A DNA stretch of 9,980 nt from assembly GCA_003218615.1 (NCBI GenBank), contig QHOD01000092.1, forward strand, positions 1 to 9,980, read 5' to 3'. The notes below the pieces were generated by a model, which saw only the letters and a list, made by a program, of their open reading frames with translations, had not been told where the DNA came from and did no database searches. Positions 7,439-9,980 of the stretch are shown here, piece by piece. The stretch is from Verrucomicrobiota bacterium (GTDB taxonomy: Bacteria > Verrucomicrobiota > Verrucomicrobiia > Chthoniobacterales > UBA10450). Numbering within the stretch: position 1 is the stretch's first letter; the number at the start of each line of letters is the position of its first letter. The translations under genes were made by a program, and so were the position numbers.

Positions 7439-8215
7439 TTGCGAAGCCAGGACACGCGTGGCGTGGTGACGCTGACGTTAAACCGGCCGCAAGCCTTCAA
7501 TGCCTTATCGGAGGCAATACTCGAGGCACTGCAACGCGAGTTTGACGCGATCGCCAAAGACGAGTCAGTGCGGGTGGTCGTTCTCGCGGCTGAGGGCAAA
7601 GCGTTCTGCGCCGGCCATGATTTGAAGGAGATGCGGGCGAAGCCATCGCTCGATTACTACCAGCGCCTTTTTGCGCAATGCTCGGAGATGATGCTGAGCG
7701 TGCAACGGCTGCCGGTACCTGTGATCGCGCGTGTTCAGGGGATCGCCACCGCAGCGGGATGTCAGTTGGTGGCGATGTGCGATCTCGCGGTTGCGGCGAG
7801 CACAGCAAAATTCGCGGTCAGCGGCGTAAACCTGGGTCTCTTCTGTTCGGCGCCGGGCGTGGCGCTTGCACGCAACGTTTTGCGCAAAGCGGCTTTCGAG
7901 ATGCTCGTGACTGGCGAATTTATCAGCGCTGAGGAGGCGAAGATGCGTGGCTTGATCAACCGCGTCGCGGAACCGGAACAGCTCGACGCCGAGCTCGAGA
8001 AACTCGTTACCAGCATCATTTCCAAGCCGCGCGTTGCGGTGGCGATGGGGAAAGAACTTTTCTACCGTCAAATTGAACTGGGCATCGGCGCCGCCTATGA
8101 GGCTGCCGGGCAGACCATGGCCTGCAATATGATGGACGAAGCCGCGCTCGAAGGCGTGCAGGCGTTCATTGACAAACGTCCGCCGCGCTGGAGTCAACGT
8201 GCAAAGGCGCCCTGA
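7439..8215 (+). CDS. Enoyl-CoA hydratase/isomerase (crotonase) family, ECHDC3-like, without the usual catalytic glutamates
   Basis: From TTG 7439 this is 258 residues. GVVTLTLNRPQAFNALS (8-24) starts the crotonase fold. The two oxyanion-hole segments are CAGHDLKEM (57-65) and GIATAAGCQLVAMCD (101-115). SGVNLGLFCSAPGVALAR (128-145) and the ending KRPPRW (246-251) match the ECHDC3 group, which includes a human mitochondrial protein. The first catalytic Glu of true hydratases is Gln here (Q109). The second aligns with G129. CoA-thioester binding therefore looks intact, but classical hydration is doubtful. The start is uncertain. TTG 7439 has GAAGAG nine bases before it, and family members begin near here. 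ATGs further upstream (7247, 7277) lie inside parA on the other strand, and the sequence between them and 7439 does not look like this family. A CTG at 7376 would restore an EPLLLRS N-terminus. lpxD follows after 35 bases. Confidence 0.87.
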   Translation: MRSQDTRGVVTLTLNRPQAFNALSEAILEALQREFDAIAKDESVRVVVLAAEGKAFCAGHDLKEMRAKPSLDYYQRLFAQCSEMMLSVQRLPVPVIARVQGIATAAGCQLVAMCDLAVAASTAKFAVSGVNLGLFCSAPGVALARNVLRKAAFEMLVTGEFISAEEAKMRGLINRVAEPEQLDAELEKLVTSIISKPRVAVAMGKELFYRQIELGIGAAYEAAGQTMACNMMDEAALEGVQAFIDKRPPRWSQRAKAP

Positions 8216-8250
8216 CTTTTTCAGCGCACCAACGCTTTAACATTGTAACT

Positions 8251-9270
8251 TTGTCCGTGCCTTTCACTCTTCAAGAACTGGCGACGATGTCCGGAGGCGA
8301 GTTGTTTGGCGATCCAGCGCTGAAAATCACCGGCGCTGCTTCACTCGCAGAGGCGACTGCTGGAGAGATCAGCTTTTTTGCGAATCGAAAATATGTTGGC
8401 CTCCTGCGCAAGACGCGCGCGTCCGCGGTTTTCGTGCCAACTGATTTTGCTGAGCCGGTCACTGCCGCTCAGATTCGCGTCTCAAATCCAACCAAGGCTT
8501 TCGAGCAGGTCGTGCTCAAACTTGCGCCGAAACCGATCACATTTTCGCCTGGCATTCACCCAAGCGCGATTGTCGATCCAAGCGTTCAGCTCGGAGAGCG
8601 AGTGGCGATCCAAGCGTATGTGGTCATCGAAGCCGGGGCGAAAATCGGTGACGACACAATCATCGGCGCGGGGACTTACATTGGACATGAGACGGTGATT
8701 GGATCCGCATGCCAGATTTATCCGCGGGTAACGATTCGCGAGCGAAGCCGCATTGGTTCGCGTGTGATCATCCATAGCGGCGCGGTGATTGGCGCGGACG
8801 GTTTTGGGTTTGAAATGGTCGATGGCCGGCAGGAAAAAATTCAGCAACTCGGGATCGTTCAGATCGACGATGATGTCGAGATCGGCGCGAACACAACTGT
8901 TGACCGCGCTCGTTTTGGCCGGACGTGGATTCAGCAAGGTGTGAAAATCGACAATCTCGTGCAAATCGCGCATAACGTTGTCATTGGGAAAAGTTCGGTC
9001 ATCGTGGCCCAGACTGGCATTTCAGGCAGCACGCGCGTGGGGGAGCGCGTCACGATGGCCGGGCAGGTTGGCATTGTCGGCCACGTTGAGATCGCTGATG
9101 GCAGCGTGATTGCGGCGCAAAGCGGCGTCTCCAAAAGCGTTCCGGGAGGTGTTTGGTTTGGCTATCCCGCTGGTCCGATCGAGGAGATCAAACAACAAAT
9201 TGCCTGGATCCGATCATTGGGAAAACTCTTCGCCCGCGTCAAAGAGATCGAAAAGAAACTCGGCTTGTAA
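8251..9270 (+). CDS. lpxD: UDP-3-O-(3-hydroxyacyl)glucosamine N-acyltransferase LpxD
   Basis: LpxD transfers a 3-hydroxyacyl chain from acyl carrier protein to the 2-amino group of UDP-3-O-acyl-glucosamine, the third step of lipid A synthesis, in the cytoplasm. The 339-residue length is normal. The N-terminal uridine-binding domain (about 1-100) has FTLQELATMSGGELFGD and the SFFANRKY motif (41-48). A left-handed beta-helix of hexapeptide repeats (about 103-300) includes GADGFGF (181-187) and VKIDNLVQIAHNVVIG (231-246); H241 corresponds to the catalytic His of the E. coli enzyme. GQVGIVGHVEIADGSVIAAQSGV (271-293) continues the helix, with conserved H278. A C-terminal helix (309-339) closes the trimer. 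The start is TTG 8251 or GTG 8257, neither with a Shine-Dalgarno sequence; GTG would give MPFTLQEL. No lpxA, fabZ or bamA lies beside it, unlike in many proteobacteria. Confidence 0.97.
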   Translation: MSVPFTLQELATMSGGELFGDPALKITGAASLAEATAGEISFFANRKYVGLLRKTRASAVFVPTDFAEPVTAAQIRVSNPTKAFEQVVLKLAPKPITFSPGIHPSAIVDPSVQLGERVAIQAYVVIEAGAKIGDDTIIGAGTYIGHETVIGSACQIYPRVTIRERSRIGSRVIIHSGAVIGADGFGFEMVDGRQEKIQQLGIVQIDDDVEIGANTTVDRARFGRTWIQQGVKIDNLVQIAHNVVIGKSSVIVAQTGISGSTRVGERVTMAGQVGIVGHVEIADGSVIAAQSGVSKSVPGGVWFGYPAGPIEEIKQQIAWIRSLGKLFARVKEIEKKLGL

Positions 9271-9287
9271 GCAACAGGCGAATCATC

Positions 9288-9758
9288 CTATAGGCGCGTC
9301 TGCTGCAGGAGTTCGTGCAGGCTGTTGGGAGAAAGCCATTCCGCGCCGGAGGCGTGCACTGTTTCTGCTTCCCGTAAATCGGAGGTAGCTACCCGCAGAT
9401 CGAAGCGTTCTGCGTATTTGCTTGCGAGCCGCTCGATAATCGCGTCGGCTGTTTGTCCGCGTCGCGAATAGACAACCTGCACGTCGCCCGGGTCTGAGCT
9501 CGTGTTGACTTTGCTGCCTTTCCCATCAAAAACGACGACCACGGACACGCCGGTCCAATCCTGATAATGCCGAAGCTGCTTGATTAACGCTTCGCGCGCG
9601 AGGGAGGAACGCCGTTGGTGGAGCTTGCGCAACTCAGGCCAGGCAAAGATGAGGCTGTGTCCGTCGACGATTAGATAACGCCTGCGCTGCGGCATTGGTA
9701 AAATCACGGCGGCAGAATGCCTCGCCTCGAATTTGGTATGGGCGCGCGGCTCCTGCAT
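9288..9758 (-). CDS. NYN-domain (YacP/Rae1-like) putative ribonuclease
   Basis: The recognisable domain begins with YLIVDGHSLIFAWP, which replaces the VDGYNII of YacP. Numbering from the ATG at 9695, the acidic PIN-like site has D11 (VDG), D57 (VVFDG), D84 (QTADAIIE) and D106 (ATSD). These are the positions expected for metal-dependent RNA cleavage in NYN/PIN nucleases. Bacillus subtilis Rae1 (YacP) is a ribosome-associated endoribonuclease of this family; at 135-156 residues this protein is slightly shorter. Two starts are possible. ATG 9758 overlaps the stop of the upstream small gene as TAATG and gives 156 residues. ATG 9695 starts eight codons before the VDG motif and gives 135. I annotate the longer one because of the coupling. 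The frame stays open back to 9956, but that part overlaps the small gene in another frame and is not real. It is convergent with lpxD, with 17 bases between stops. Confidence 0.82.
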   Translation of the reverse strand: MQEPRAHTKFEARHSAAVILPMPQRRRYLIVDGHSLIFAWPELRKLHQRRSSLAREALIKQLRHYQDWTGVSVVVVFDGKGSKVNTSSDPGDVQVVYSRRGQTADAIIERLASKYAERFDLRVATSDLREAETVHASGAEWLSPNSLHELLQQTRL

Positions 9759-9895
9759 TATCCCGCCGCGACAGGTTCCTTCTTCGCTCGTGGCTTGGCC
9801 GGTTCCCGACGGGTCGCACGAAGTGATGCTTTCTTGCGCTGGAGGTAGGCGCTTCGTCGCTTGCGTTTGGCTCGCACCCGGTGCTGTTGACCCAT
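9758..9895 (-). CDS. Small, highly basic protein (45 residues), unknown function
   Basis: A short gene on the minus strand from ATG 9895 to TAA 9758. The product opens MGQQHRVRAKRKRRSAYLQ and has roughly eighteen Arg/Lys residues out of 45, only two Glu and no Asp. The second half alternates Pro/Ala with Lys/Arg. The composition resembles small ribosomal or RNA-binding proteins, but I do not recognise a named family. Evidence that it is a gene: an intact frame, a start right after a non-coding stretch, codons with the same GC preference as neighbours, and a TAATG overlap with the start of the NYN nuclease gene. The pattern suggests translational coupling and joint function, perhaps on the ribosome; this last point is inference. 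No clear Shine-Dalgarno sequence or promoter is visible upstream. Confidence 0.72.
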   Translation of the reverse strand: MGQQHRVRAKRKRRSAYLQRKKASLRATRREPAKPRAKKEPVAAG

Positions 9896-9980
9896 AGAGT
9901 GTCTCTATCGATTGAAATATCGCGGAATGCAATCCGGATTCGCACCTCCAGTGCACAATAATTCCGTGAAACCGAAATGG

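Noticed and set aside
7565..8197. Minus-strand open frame of 210 codons opposite the crotonase gene
   Set aside because: The plus strand encodes an unmistakable crotonase fold; the antisense product is rich in His and Arg and matches nothing.
9759..9956. Upstream extension of the NYN protein to a 222-residue product
   Set aside because: The extra N-terminus has no domain features and overlaps the small basic gene in a different frame, which looks more like real coding.

Overview
This window looks like the chromosome of a free-living Gram-negative (diderm) bacterium of moderately high GC content (by eye in the mid to high 50s percent). It carries lpxD for lipid A synthesis, several secreted proteins with Sec signal peptides, and the end of an ADOP/MacB-like permease. 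Permeases of that kind and large BNR-repeat exported proteins are abundant in soil Acidobacteriota and Verrucomicrobiota. I lean towards Verrucomicrobiota, but this is inference from gene style, not a phylogeny. Most start codons lack a recognisable Shine-Dalgarno sequence.

Layout from left to right. (1) 1-457: 3' end of an ABC-type permease of the MacB/FtsX fold. (2) 634-4611: a probable two-gene unit for exported proteins, a LolA-like beta-sheet protein followed by a 1068-residue BNR/sortilin-like beta-propeller protein. (3) 4614-4686, minus strand: tRNA-Ala with anticodon CGC, only two bases beyond the propeller gene's stop codon. (4) 4851-5312: a small secreted protein with a Pro/Ser/Ala-rich linker. 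(5) 5335-5377: palindromes between convergent genes. (6) 5393-6043, minus strand: a UdgX-type uracil-DNA glycosylase with the diagnostic KRRIH loop. (7) 6091-6621: a GNAT acetyltransferase, diverging from udgX and overlapping the 3' end of parA by 71 bases. (8) 6551-7369, minus strand: a Soj-like ParA ATPase with no parB beside it. (9) 7439-8215: an ECHDC3-like crotonase-fold protein lacking the two usual catalytic glutamates. (10) 8251-9270: lpxD. (11) 9288-9895, minus strand: a pair consisting of a 45-residue, very basic small protein and a NYN-domain (YacP/Rae1-like) putative RNase. They are joined by a TAATG stop/start overlap.

There is no phage, transposon, CRISPR array or obvious defence island; the region reads as ordinary chromosome. 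The items most worth a second look are the small basic protein coupled to the NYN nuclease and the UdgX protein. UdgX family members bind uracil-DNA covalently and irreversibly. The crotonase homologue without its catalytic glutamates is a lesser one.
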